In this document: piece by piece, positions 36,820-47,620 of the stretch
Numbering within the stretch: position 1 is the first letter of the stretch
Layout: each line of letters begins with the position of its first letter
Position numbers and translations under genes: made by a program
Origin: Lutraria lutraria
Taxonomy: Eukaryota > Mollusca > Bivalvia > Venerida > Mactridae
Reading direction: 5' to 3'
DNA length: 64,000 bases
Assembly (NCBI GenBank): GCA_964023205.1
Contig: OZ026845.1
Coordinates: 4,846,001-4,910,000, forward strand
The notes under the pieces: generated by a model
Told to the model about the DNA's origin: nothing
The model's database searches: none
The model's input: the letters and a program-made list of their open reading frames with translations, nothing else

Positions 36820-37015
36820 GGGACGGGGAAAGAGAGAGAGGGTGGGTGGAAGAAGTAGAAATAAAGGACAAAGAAGTTGGTGAAGAGAGAGAGAGAGAGT
36901 GAGAGAAAGGTGGAGAAGAAGAAAAGAAGGGAAAAGAAGTTGGTGAAGAGAGAGAGAGAGGGCGGGAGAGAGGGTGAGAGAGAGGGAGGTGTGAGAGAGA
37001 GAGGGGGGGTAAGAT
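36820..37015. repeat. Purine-rich GA tract
   Basis: About 195 bases are almost all A or G, with several (GA)n runs and a duplicated AAAGAAGTTGGTGAAGAGAG segment at about 36870 and 36934. It ends in a seven-G run. Frames on both strands of 94-145 residues reflect the simple composition and are not genes. Confidence 0.9.
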
Positions 37016-38251
37016 ATATAGACATAACAGAAGAAAAATACTTCGACATTGTATTAAAACAGTGTGGTTCAGATTTATATTGGACCGCTGTTCATTCAAA
37101 AATACTGTTATACCGTCTTATAAATCAATTATTGTTGATTCTCTATTTCATTTCAAGTTAAAGAAGAAGGTAATAAGTACTTTACGAAAATCCGAAATAG
37201 AAATAATTATAATGTCACTTTTCAGAAAACATTGTAATTTACGTTATCGATATTAACATATTTACATACATGTATGCTCATTAGAATGAAATCCCTGTTT
37301 CTTTGTCTGGTAAATGATAAAAAGTATGCAATCGAATTAACGAAATATATTAAGAAGTATTGACAGACATTTTGTTCGAATCCTTTATCTTTTAAACAAG
37401 CATATTTTTAATTGAAATATACTTAACAAAATTGCTAAGATACCACCTATATTTGTCAGTATTATTATATATCTACGGGTAAGTGCTTTTATGTAATACA
37501 CATTGATATTTAATTGAATGCTCGTGGAAATTTTATTAAATTTTGTTTCTTTTCAAACTCACGACTGGTTTCTGATTTTACTAGGATATCTGTAAAAGAA
37601 ATATTTAGGAATCAAAATCAATTCCATCCGTAGATAAATACTAAAATGTAGGTTGTAACTTAGCAATTTTGTGAAGTATATTTTTGAAAAATTAGAAAGA
37701 GTACTTTTATATAGAGCGTTATTATATTCTTACAGGGAAGTTTTAATCACAAACACATTAGATTTCGCGTACATCAATAATTGTGGACACATATTATTTC
37801 TTAGTCTATGAAAAGATAAACCATTTGTAATTAATTTTGTGTGAAAGAATTCTCACAATTTGTCCTAGATATTTAATAGTTTTTGTTGCTTACAGCAGCG
37901 AATAAAATATATGCATTAATTGTGTTTAATGTACTTGGATTTTATAACTACATATACACGATTTAAAAACTCAGTTAATATGTACTAAAACATGTCTTAG
38001 TACGACGTTTTATCATTTAGTGATTACGTTTTAGAAAAAGACGCTAATTGAAAAAATACTCAAAATAAACCCCATTATCTGCCTTTAAAACACATACATG
38101 TAATTAAAACACGATCTTGTTAGAAATTACAGACCAGTATTACTTTGAAAAAACAACCACAATAAAACCTCGATATAAAAGTCACATTTGGAACCAAAGA
38201 ACAATGGGTTTGAACATTTGACTAATTAGAAAATTGCAGGAAACGGATGAG
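37016..38251. other. AT-rich non-coding DNA
   Basis: Nothing supported. Confidence 0.55.
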
Positions 38252-38395
38252 GCGTGTATCGTTGCTTAACATAGGGCACGAAAAAAATAAACAGGAAAAC
38301 TATTAGAAAAAAAAAATATAAATGCCCGGTTCTCTTGTATACCATTGTCCCTCTCACCTCTCACAGCTTCCTCTCTAGGGTGGCTGTGATATGAT
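38252..38395 (+). mobile_element. Dispersed repeat S5 (second copy)
   Basis: GCGTGTATCGTTG, ACAGGAAAACTATTAG and CCCGGTTCTCTTGTAT follow the same order as at 15298-15479, and the 3' portion is diverged. Confidence 0.55.
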
Positions 38396-38537
38396 CATAG
38401 ATGTAGAATCAACAATTAAACAACAGATAAACAAATTGAATGAGGTGATTTTATGATAAAATTAAATGTTAAGGGAATCTTGAAAACTAGTCTGAAAATA
38501 AGAGATGTATCGTCGGTTTATTTCCACAACCTTTACC

Positions 38538-39063
38538 TTAAAGGGGCATGCCCTGGAACTGAAGCGTCTCGAATAACAATCAAATTGGTATCCTTTTAAT
38601 GCCTAAATCAATTAATGAAAGCCCTGTAAAATTATTACAAAACATCCCACTAGTTTACACTCAAAATACACATTTCAAGATTTACAAAACCTGCCGATTT
38701 CGGCCTCAGAAATTATTCGTCATTTTCACAACTCGACCCTTTCGGTATGTGTCAAAACCGAAAATATCGCGGAAAAAATGTCAACAAACTGAAATGGTAA
38801 GTATTTCTCATGTTATGTTCACTTGAAAGGCAGCGCACATGCTCAGTTAAACTCTCAGACGTATCGGAAATATCGTTGCCGTCAATAAAAGGCTGTAAGC
38901 CTTTTATTCAAACCGACATACAAATACCGACGTGCGCGTTTTAGGGTCATTTTTGAGCGGACATTCTTCTTTGACTTTTCGGTAATAATTGGTTTTACAA
39001 ATGACAAATGCATTTTTGGTGTACGAAAAAAAGACACAGCAGTTCCTGGGCATGCCCCTTTAA
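38538..39063. mobile_element. TTAA-flanked non-autonomous DNA transposon, 518 bp
   Basis: The element spans 38542-39059. Its left end AGGGGCATGCCCTGGAACTG is matched at the right by the inverse of AGGGGCATGCCCAGGAACTG, 19 of 20 bases. TTAA flanks it at 38538-38541 and 39060-39063, consistent with a TTAA target-site duplication such as piggyBac-type elements leave. The ends do not start with the CCC usual for piggyBac, so the superfamily is open. The interior contains a perfect 11-bp hairpin (38884-38908, AATAAAAGGCT stem, 3-nt loop) and only short chance frames, so it codes for no transposase. No second copy is seen in this window. Confidence 0.85.
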
Positions 39064-39286
39064 TGTTTGGCGATATTGTGATTTTGGTATCATTTTATCG
39101 TCTAGTCTACGTGAGCTGTTTACAGTAACCCAAAATAGGGTAAATTCAAATTCCAAACACCAGAACTCCGCTTTATTTACACCAAACTTCAAATGCGATT
39201 TTATCTAAATGGGAAAAAATGGCATACGGGTTTGTAGAAATAAGACGACGCTATTTCATGTGAGGGGCTGAATATTGGGGTAAAGG

Positions 39287-39495
39287 TGCTTCCGTGGTCA
39301 CATGGTTCTGGTCACTGACTTGTCCCTCATCACTGTCAGTTCAGATTCAACACGGGACCAAATTTCACGTGTGAGGAAGCTGTTTATGGAAGGTCGCCGG
39401 TCATACCCGGACGTTAGCCTGGGGTTTTTCATCCACGGTTAAAACTGAAAAAGTCTCTAAATGACACTGGCTATCGGTGCTATGTTCAACACCAA
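39287..39495 (+). mobile_element. tRNA-derived SINE, family S2
   Basis: The head is GTGCTTCCGTGGTCACATGG with GGTCACTGACTTGTCCCTCA. The box B-like segment is GTTCAGATTCAACACGGG. The body has GTGTGAGGAAGCTG, GGAAGGTCGCCGGTCATACC and CCACGGTTAAAACTGAAAAA. It is well aligned with the family at the 3' side, where the end carries AACACCAAAGAAAAG. Confidence 0.75.
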
Positions 39496-40210
39496 AGAAA
39501 AGACTGTATTCTATCCTTGACTCACGTTAATAAGTCAAACAATCTTCTAGATTTTATATTAGTATATGTTATGTATGTTTCACATTACGCGTTTCACACT
39601 TGCGAATTGGCAATGATTGCAGACATTGCATGTTAGACTGCAGTAAATGTAAACGTCAAATATCATCTTCAAAACGCTTTGTCTAGTTCCTTCGCTGTAT
39701 ATTTTGAACATATCAAACTTACGTACTAGTTTTCTTCGAAGAAGATAGTACGTTGTCATATTGCTTACACTGCGCATCAAACGTTCTGTGCAATTACGAA
39801 AGTTTTGGCGTCCATTAATATTGCATTTTGATTAATTGTTCTGGTAGCACTGTTTCAAATAATAGGTGTTACCTCATTTATCAATATGTTATCTTTACTT
39901 GGAACACTTGTGTAAGTATAGTTTCTTTGAATTGTCTGTAAATACTTTTCACGTGAATATGTCGATTGACACATTCTCCCAATTAAAGTATTGTAATCAT
40001 AAAAAAATAACACATCTTTCTGTCAATTTTCCGCGTCAGTTTATATGCTCTTTGATGGTATTATCATCTTTACCGCTAATTTCCTCCATCACTCGAGTGT
40101 TACTAAGATACATTTACCACTGACATGATCTTAGTTCTGTTAATTGAGAAAAATAGAAATAAGAGATAAAAATTTGAACCTTAGCATTACCAGAACGCAA
40201 TCATATACGA

Positions 40211-40396
40211 TACAGTCACACCTGTGCTAACGACCATCTCCAAATAAAGACCACACGGTGAATAAAGGCCATTCTGTCAAAAACCGTCATTGACTATTAA
40301 GTACAAAACTATGATCGCCGAATACAAGGCCACCTGTCAATAAAGGCCACATAATGTATTTGCCAATGATGGCCTTTGTTCACAGGTTTGGCTGTA
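40211..40396. mobile_element. MITE, CAGTCAAACCTG family (best copy)
   Basis: The left end TACAGTCACACCTGTGCTAA and the right end, whose inverse is TACAGCCAAACCTGTGAACA, form terminal inverted repeats of about 25 bp. TA lies at both outer edges, as expected for a TA target duplication. The internal phrase AATAAAGGCCA is repeated. The element is 186 bp including the TAs and has no coding capacity. Confidence 0.75.
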
Positions 40397-40684
40397 CTTG
40401 ACATCAATATAGCCAAAAAGCTGCTCACTGTACTTTGACATACAAATTTGATAAACAGGAAAACAACAATAACAACAATGACGTCACCATGTTTTTGTTC
40501 GTGAAAACTGGGATTGGATGAGTTGACTGTAAATATATGTCGTTGTTATGTCAGCACACAAGGCTAACAGATTTAGACATTTCGATGGAATAGAGCCGTT
40601 CATCTTTACAAACAAGGCGAGTTCTCTCAAAAAGTTCTATATTATTTAAGCTATGTCAATGAAATGAGACCATAGTCTGTATTG

Positions 40685-40950
40685 GGGCCGCGGTCCAGTG
40701 GTTAGTGCGCTGGATTAGATTCCCCGAAGATCTGGGTTCGATTCCCTGTTGCGGCAGGTCATACTCTTCTATCAAAATTTGACAGCAGTGTCGATTTTAC
40801 TCCACATGTGGAGAAGTTGCCGTTTTCTTGTGAAAGGGAATGTTAGTACAGGTAAGAATACAGTCCAGTAAAACTGGTTAGGTGAATCGGTTGCCGTATG
40901 TAACTGAAAAATTGTTGAATAAACGGCGTTTAATACAAATAAATAAATGA
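40685..40950 (+). mobile_element. tRNA-derived SINE, family S1 (most complete copy)
   Basis: The head GGGCCGCGGTCCAGTGGTTA and GATCTGGGTTCGATTCCCTG resembles a tRNA. GCCGCGG can pair with TTGCGGC as a seven-pair acceptor stem (two G-T pairs), and a T-arm is recognisable. The body contains the 14-bp palindrome CTCCACATGTGGAG (40800-40813) and AATACAGTCCAGTAAAACTG. The 3' end is an (AAAT)-rich tail. Shared body and tail at 23820, 29610, 45791 and 61950 show it is a SINE, not a tRNA gene. Confidence 0.85.
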
Positions 40951-40968
40951 TCTGTATTGACTGGTATG

Positions 40969-40985
40969 ATATATATATATATATA
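40969..40985. repeat. (AT)n microsatellite
   Basis: About eight AT units, a short distance after the SINE tail. Confidence 0.9.
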
Positions 40986-41130
40986 ACTTAAAATATTATC
41001 TATACAAATATCTTGTATTGTAGTACATGAATGACACGTTCGTCTCCACTTATAATAAAACTGTAAAAGTTGGTAGTTTGAAAAATAATACTAAAATCAT
41101 TAAAAGTGAGCCAAATATGGCATTAGCCTG

Positions 41131-41190
41131 GTTCCCGACGTTTACACAATAGTAACTCCGTGTAGCAGCTATGGGCAGGTAATCCAGACC
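41131..41190 (+). repeat. Short dispersed repeat fragment (GGGCAGGTAA family)
   Basis: It begins CCTGGTTCCCGAC and ends TGGGCAGGTAATCCAGAC. The latter part matches 7684-7702 and 59534-59551. Confidence 0.45.
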
Positions 41191-43254
41191 ATATATGACA
41201 TTATCTATTATCTACAATGTGTTAAGGTATTAGGATCCTTACACCCAATTTTTCTCAAAATTAGGCGGACAGATTTTGTAAATGTTTACATTTTTTGTAT
41301 GTTTCCATAAAAGAAAATGATTACCATGAGATTTTTAGATTTGTATTGAAGTCTATAGAGAGAAACCCATTTTTCAAAAATATAAGAATGGGACACACTA
41401 TCAATCTAATTTGATAAAGATAAAATTTAGATCACTTGGTTATAGCAAAAGAAATTTAAAATTTCTATTTTTCATCAAGGGCAACAACTCTCATAAAAGT
41501 TTTTAAAAATGTCGCAAACAAACTGGAGTGTCTGAGGTTACTATCAAAAAGAAATAATGATAATTGGGCAGTACTATTTTTGTAACATTAACATGTTTGT
41601 GTAATATCAAGCAGATACGTAAGAAAAGTACATGTACTAAGATCATATCATATAACATCGGTTAATCTATAATAGCCTACGTTATCATTTCTTACAACAA
41701 TGAAAATCTGAGGAAGATGATATCAAACCAAACGTTGAGTATCTTAGATCGATAAAATCTTTTACGATTTTTGTCAGTGATTTATTTCACTTGGGTTCTT
41801 ACCATGCATGAGTACAATCGTTTTAACATTTTCGTAAAGAATTACTCATCGAAAACAATGCCATTGCTACTGAACACAGTTTTCGCGAGGGAGATTTATT
41901 TGTGGCTTGTGGCGGAACGGGTACGTGCTGGTTTGTAACTTCTTGTCAGTTGAATGGAAGTGACCTGGTTATTTGAAATTTATAATAATTATTTATAAAT
42001 TATTCATTTTAATTATTTAAAAGGCCAAATTGCGTTTTAAATTTAGTAATACAGAACAATAAATAAAAGGATAGTAAAATAAAAGAAATAATATATTTTA
42101 TTTGCTCCTGAACAATATTTGCATAATGCCTGTCTCTAGCCACATCTCATAGAAATGTTGTCAGATGTCTTTCCTTTTTTGCAATATCGTTGAAAAGTTA
42201 CTATGTTACATTTCTATATGGACTCGTGATTAAAAAGGAAACTTTTAAAATGTTTTATTGCAAGTAAAATCAATTTCATTGACAAAACATCTTTCTATGT
42301 AAATTAAGACCTACTTTAATTTTAACATCCAAAAAGCTTACGGTGCTTTAAATATATAATATGTTAGTTTTACGTCACATGAATGTTGACATGCGTGCAT
42401 AAAATGTTGGCATACTTTGTGATTGTAATGATATTTTATTGTTCTACCAGGAATACATTTGTTAAAATTTAAAAAAAAAGAATTGTATTTATTTGATGAA
42501 ATACTCGTCATTGTTTGAAATGCTATATTATAGTGCGACTTATATGGATAATTAATGTATTACATCCATGATTTATAGATATCGGGTCAATGCTACACGA
42601 AAGTTTCAATGTCATAAGAATAGTATTCGTTATTTCTTTCATAGATATCTTAAATACTTTAATTCATTCAACCAAACATTTGAAATTGTTCTAAGAGTTG
42701 TTGGCTTTGTTGAAAAATAGAAAAATATTAATATCTGAAGATATTGCACGGTGGCTTACAGTATTCATTACTAAATTAAATGGATACTGATGTTAAGCAT
42801 CTTTTACTGTGAGTTTTCATTGAAATGTGTCTTCTTTCTTTGATTATTCGGCTGCTTCCATAGACTTCAATGCAAAATTTAAGGGACGATAACTCCAAAA
42901 ATTGTAATTATTTTTTAAAAGCCTCGCGTATTGTTAATCGGTATGTCAATAAACTTCCGACGAATAACAATAAATTAAAGAAATAAAAACACGTTTCTAA
43001 AACCACTTCAAACTCTATCTAAGGTAACAGAAGTTCTAAAGAAATATTACAAGGCTAGAAATAATACTCAATCATGTTGCAAAATAGTTCTTTTCTAAAT
43101 ATTTTTAAACCTCCCAGGTTACATCCGCTATTTATAGAATGCAACTTGTGTAGCTGAGAATAAGGATTCGTCCCCAAAATGTTTTGGCTGTTAGAGAAAT
43201 AAAAAATAACTTTTGTTTCTTGTCTGACGATAAAAAAATACAAGACATTTGAAC
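41191..43254. other. AT-rich non-coding DNA
   Basis: I see no gene or recognised repeat. Confidence 0.55.
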
Positions 43255-43288
43255 GGTCGGTCGGTCGGTTGGTCGGTCGGCCGGTCGG
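43255..43288. repeat. (GGTC)n microsatellite
   Basis: About eight GGTC units with one T and one C interruption. Confidence 0.9.
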
Positions 43289-43523
43289 ATGACTTAATTG
43301 ATCGAATCCATTTAGTAGTTACAAATGATATAGTACAACATCCCCAAAGCAACACCCTTAAGGAGTAGCAGAATTATGTTGTTATTTAGAGGTTGAAATA
43401 ATAGACAAATTGTGCCGTGGGGAAAACAATGCGGTTGTTACAGAGAAGGACGCTCTGGAGAATTTGAACTGTAATTTACAACAATTAGTCTACGACGGTA
43501 TTGTCTTCCGTAGGGTTTCTATA

Positions 43524-43853
43524 GGCCGGTTCGATTGGACTCTCGTGAGAAGAGAATACGCCGGCTAGAAGAGCTTAGATGAGAAACCCAATCGAACGCC
43601 GAAATGTTAGGTCGTGCGGATAAACTAATGCGCACGTGAAAATGATCTTTTTTGTTGTGAGCCATAACAGTAGTTTAAAAGGCAATTTCAAACGGTGTTG
43701 TTAGCTCGGTCATGCTGTTTAGTCACGAGATTTATATCTCTTCCACCTCTTCTAGCCATCGGGCGGAATAGAAAGAAGAGTTTCTAAAATTTGAAAACGA
43801 CTAATCGAACAGCCTCTTCCGGCAGCTCTTCCGTTTGACCAATCGAACCGAGC
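43524..43853. mobile_element. MITE family M2, copy 1 (330 bp)
   Basis: The left end is GGCCGGTTCGATTGG and the right end, inverted, is GCTCGGTTCGATTGG. The motif GTTCGATT or its inverse occurs four times (43528, 43597, 43803, 43840), like repeated subterminal binding sites. The first 80 bp, including AGAGAATACGCCGGCTAGAA, match the inverted copy at 56366-56680 at roughly 90 percent by eye. The other end (CCTCTTCCGGCAGCTCTT) matches too. It has no coding capacity. Confidence 0.8.
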
Positions 43854-44122
43854 TTATGAAGTCATTTCTTTCATCAGTGACCTTCACCTCGTGATGTTTC
43901 AGGGTGGTGGAGGTTAAAATAGACAGATAAATTCTGTATAATTATGATCTAAGAGACTATGGGTCTTAATGTCAGACATTCAAAAAAGGTATTTTGTACA
44001 TGTATCATTGAAATATTATTGGTGTAATGTAGGACGATACAAAACATCCTTAAGTCAAAGCCGACACAAAAAAAAAACAGAAAAACATCTGTAACTAATC
44101 ATAACAGTGCAAATTTTACAAG

Positions 44123-44328
44123 AAACTTGAGAATAATCTCCTAGCTCAAATCTCAATTCGTGTCTCAAAATAATGGAGTTGATTGACGTTTCAATACATA
44201 TCCAGATCAACAATGCTGTCAGGTTTATGTGTCAATAATGTCGTTATTGTCTTATCATGATCAACTTCAACTTAGAAACATTCAAATACAAGATATGAGA
44301 TTTGAGCTCGGAGACCAATCTCAAGTTT
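44123..44328. mobile_element. Fold-back element with 33-bp terminal inverted repeats
   Basis: AAACTTGAGAATAATCTCCT and its continuation AGCTCAAATCTCA (44123-44155) match the inverse of 44296-44328 at 29 of 33 bases. The interior of about 140 bp has no coding potential. No second copy is obvious in the window, and the target duplication is unclear. Confidence 0.7.
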
Positions 44329-44804
44329 TATAATCTCGGGGCCAGATCATATCCAACTTTTAATGTCAAACTTGATTATTCGAGATTTCAATTCAATGAC
44401 GGTTAAATATATAATTATTTGAGTGAAAGTGCAACTAATAATTTTCATGCATAAATATATTTTTGATTGATTACTTTTCTGCGATTCTACTTTTGGACAT
44501 CAATGAGTTTTGGATCATTAACTGAGCAACATTGTCGATCTACCGATCTTCTTAATATCAGCGAGACACGCACGTTTTTCTTGTAAACTATATGTTTGTA
44601 CATCATTTTAGGCTGATTTCATCTTATTGTTAGAGGTATTCTAATAGATCAAATTCATCAGAAATTCCATGATCAGCAATTTACACAATCATGTAATTAG
44701 CATTTACATATTTTGGTACCGTTAGACCTTGTTTTAAAGATACCCTCTTGGAGAGTTCTAAGTTACAATTATATGCGACAATGGCTTATCAGCTGACAAA
44801 CTTG

Positions 44805-44806
<2 letters not shown>

Positions 44807-44853
<47 letters not shown>
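44807..44853. repeat. (TC)23 microsatellite
   Basis: 47 uninterrupted bases of TC dinucleotide, the longest pure dinucleotide run here and likely polymorphic. Confidence 0.98.
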
Positions 44854-44856
<3 letters not shown>

Positions 44857-45380
44857 CCAGCTCTGAAATGGCTATAGCAATTCAATTCAATTCATAGCAG
44901 TCCAATGGGATAATCTGATCGCACGGTTGCTTCTATTCACAAATTACATGTATAATTAAATGAACATGTATATAAACTATACACACATCATGATAGGGAA
45001 ACATATATTCACTTAGTTGTACATTGGCAATAAACATTTCAGTCATGCATTTCCTCAAGCGTTGACCATTAGGTGGACAGTAAAAGCATTTTGGTTCCCG
45101 ACAATTAGCTTAATTTATGACCATTTTTTGTGTAGTGATAGGACGGCGGAACCAATTATGCCTATAGTCGTTGTCAGCTTAACTGCTTCAAACAATATTT
45201 CTTGATCGTAATGTGGCCATTAATTTGTACTTTAATCGATAGTTTGATGTTCATTACAGTATTAAATCCATGTTGATTGCTATGTTTTATGGTTGTTAAG
45301 CATGTCACTTGATGTGACCGCTGTTCATGTCTAGTTTAAACGGGGTTGGATCTAAAAATACCATGTATATTACTTCAACG

Positions 45381-45489
45381 TACAGTGCAACCTCTTCAGA
45401 GGGGCTGTGTCTTAAGCAACTACCTCCCTTCTACAACACCATGATTTTGCTTCTCCCAAAGGGTGTTGCTTTGGAGAGGTTGCACTGTA
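45381..45489. mobile_element. 109-bp MITE with perfect 15-bp inverted ends
   Basis: TACAGTGCAACCTCT (45381-45395) is the exact inverse of AGAGGTTGCACTGTA (45475-45489). TA at both ends suggests a TA target duplication around CAGTGCAACCTCT. A frame runs through it by chance. Confidence 0.8.
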
Positions 45490-45736
45490 TCTATAATTTG
45501 ACTTCTCAAAGTTTATCTCCTGTCTGTTTCACTGATATACACACCACGTGGTAGGCTAGAAAAGTTGGTCTTCCAAAATTGTTTCGTAATGCCACGATTG
45601 GTTACATTTCTGTTTGGACTTTGCTGTTTAAAAATTTAGGGTCTGCACTCAAGAAATATTGTAGATTGGTGGCTATAAAAAATGTTGTGTGCACATGTAG
45701 ACAGCAATTTGGCCAAATAAGATAATTTTAGAAATA

Positions 45737-45765
45737 CAGCTAAACCTGTGTTAAAATACCGCCAG
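45737..45765. mobile_element. Solo left end of CAGTCAAACCTG MITE
   Basis: TACAGCTAAACCTGTGTTAA matches the left terminus at 40211, and nothing further of the element follows. Confidence 0.4.
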
Positions 45766-45790
45766 TAAGTTTAATTTCAACTACATGCAA

Positions 45791-46000
45791 CAGCCGTCGA
45801 GGTCCAGTGGTAAGTGGATTCCCAGTCTCATCAGGTCATACCTTTATTAAATTTTACAAAAATTAACGTTTTCCTCAAAATAAGAAGAAGTTGCCAACTC
45901 CTTATTGAAGGGTAAGTTAGTACTGGTTAGAATACAGTCCAGGAAACTGGTAAGGTGAACAGACAGTATCATTGGACAGAGTTATCGTTAAACCCACTGA
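45791..46000 (+). mobile_element. SINE S1 with internal head deletion
   Basis: It begins CAGCCGTCGAGGTCCAGTGG, but the box B region is missing, and GATTCCCAGTCTCATCAGGT joins straight to the body. The body keeps AAGAAGTTGCCAACTCC and GAATACAGTCCAGGAAACTG. The deletion would remove the internal promoter's B box. Confidence 0.7.
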
Positions 46001-46317
46001 AACAGCAAGTGCATCAATGAGCAAAAACAATGACTTTTTACCATCGGATGAATTCTACCTCAAAGACAGATAAATGCTGCCTCCTGATGGGGGTATTAAT
46101 GAAGATATTCTACTATTTGATAAATATTAAATGAAAAACACGAATCAGAAAAAAATCTAAGGCAACGTAATATTAATGTACACGAATGTGACATAGTAAC
46201 TATATCTTAACTTTGTTCTGTTTATATCCACTTGCTAGTTTTACTGCTATTAATACATTCGAATAACAGATGTGACACCATTAAAGTCTGTCAATATTCC
46301 TGAGTTTTATCTCTTGG

Positions 46318-46553
46318 GTTTAACGTCACAATATTAACCAGGGTCATTTATCAAATTTTTAACATTTACAATCTTGGATGGTGGAGAAAGACCCCAGACG
46401 TCCATATTGGTCGAACCATCGACCTTCCATAAGTTAACTGGACTGTTCCTCACATGTGAACTTTATCAAACCCTAATAGGATTCAAACTCACAGGATGCA
46501 CTAAGGGGCTAGTGATTCCTAGTTGGAGACGATAACCACTCGACCACGGAAGC
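46318..46553 (-). mobile_element. tRNA-derived SINE, family S2
   Basis: The plus strand ends CCACTCGACCACGGAAGC, the inverse of the S2 head. Preceding it are GGGGCTAGTGATTCCTAG and AGGATTCAAACTCACAGG (box B region inverted), AAGTTAACTGGACTG, GTCGAACCATCGACCTTCC, and GGGTTTAACGTCACAATATT at the tail. All domains are present in order. Confidence 0.8.
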
Positions 46554-46655
46554 CGTTCATATACTTCATTACAATATTTTCCTTTCTAAAAGTGTTTCTG
46601 CAATGATGGCATTTATTTGTTTCAATACATTGGGTGAATAGGCACATCTGATAAA

Positions 46656-46725
46656 TAAACTGGTTCCCGTTCCATGTTGCAGTGCACCCAGGCTTTGTAC
46701 ACACAAATCAACGGGAACCAGTTTA
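46656..46725. mobile_element. Tiny 70-bp inverted-repeat element M3 (copy 1)
   Basis: TAAACTGGTTCCCGTT at the left is the exact inverse of AACGGGAACCAGTTTA at the right, 16 bp. The interior CCATGTTGCAGTGCACCCA and GGCTTTGTACACACAAATC is matched by the inverted copy at 57106-57178. It is too small for anything but non-autonomous mobilisation. Confidence 0.8.
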
Positions 46726-47148
46726 CTGATGAATCGTACTTCAGAAAAGATTTAGGAAAGGGAGATAAATTTGGCGTCATGAATTTTTCAGAATCCATTC
46801 GCTACTGTTTAAAACAGTTTGCATTCATATTTAATGAACATATCATATCCTATACTTACAAATTATTATTTATTACTTTAAATGATTCGGCATTCTCGTA
46901 CATCGATAAGTAGTTTCGTTTCAAAGATGTTTTGTTTCCCAGTTCACATAAATATTATATTTCTCAGTGGAACGAAACATAAAATCGTGATATATTGCAT
47001 TTCCGGTTTTTATGTGATTTGAATCGTTTGTTATTTATTTGCAACAGAGTTCTGCGCAGGCAGAATTGCAGAGTAAAGCAATTTATTAATAATTTTCGTA
47101 GATTGAGAGAGCTTTAACTTCTTATATTAATTACCAATCATATTCGAT

Positions 47149-47243
47149 GTCTGGTTCCCGATTCATTTACTTACTTCTACCCTCATCGTTTTCCCAGTTG
47201 ATCGAATGCCGGTATGTTGATTGATACGAAGCGGAAACCAGAC
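47149..47243. repeat. Possible relative of M3 (inverted ends)
   Basis: GTCTGGTTCCCG at the left and CGGAAACCAGAC at the right are inverse with one mismatch (CCC versus TCC). The 70-bp interior is not alike to M3. Confidence 0.4.
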
Positions 47244-47499
47244 CTGAACGAGTTGCATATATCTGCACGGGAAAATTAGGCTGACTGGGTTATTTCTAAA
47301 AACGTGATTCTCCCGTCTCTGAATTGCGAATCAAATAGAAAAGTAAGCACAAAACGAACAAACGGATGGATGGACGAATGTATGAAGAGCGAACGGAAGA
47401 CAGAAAAAATAAAATGAATAGAAGAAAGAAAGAACGAACGGACGCAAGAAAAAAATGGACGGACAGACGAAACCCTACTACTCCTAAATTCTAAAGTTG
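47244..47499. other. Degenerate GAAC/GACG-rich sequence
   Basis: 47340-47470 is purine-rich with repeated GAACGAAC, GGATGGAT and GGACGGAC phrases, a decayed tetranucleotide repeat. Confidence 0.6.
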
Positions 47500-47620
47500 C
47501 TATATTGTACCAGAGATATGGACCCTCGTCCTCTCTGGACCAGGGATCAGGGTTCCTTCCCTTAGATCACGTAAAATTCCACCATAAGGTAGTCGTGGTG
47601 TTAAACAACAAATCTTCTTT
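47500..47620 (+). mobile_element. 3' tail of a SINE-like repeat
   Basis: The phrase GGTAGTCGTGGTGTTAAACA with an A-rich end resembles the S2 tail type (GTTAAAC near the 3' end). Only the tail is recognisable. Confidence 0.35.

Noticed and set aside
36662..37161. Ser/Leu/Pro-rich and Arg/Glu-rich frames on opposite strands
   Set aside because: Both are translations of the purine-rich tract.
40685..40760. Functional tRNA gene
   Set aside because: The acceptor stem can pair, but the anticodon arm is irregular and the downstream body is shared with other dispersed copies, so it is a SINE head.
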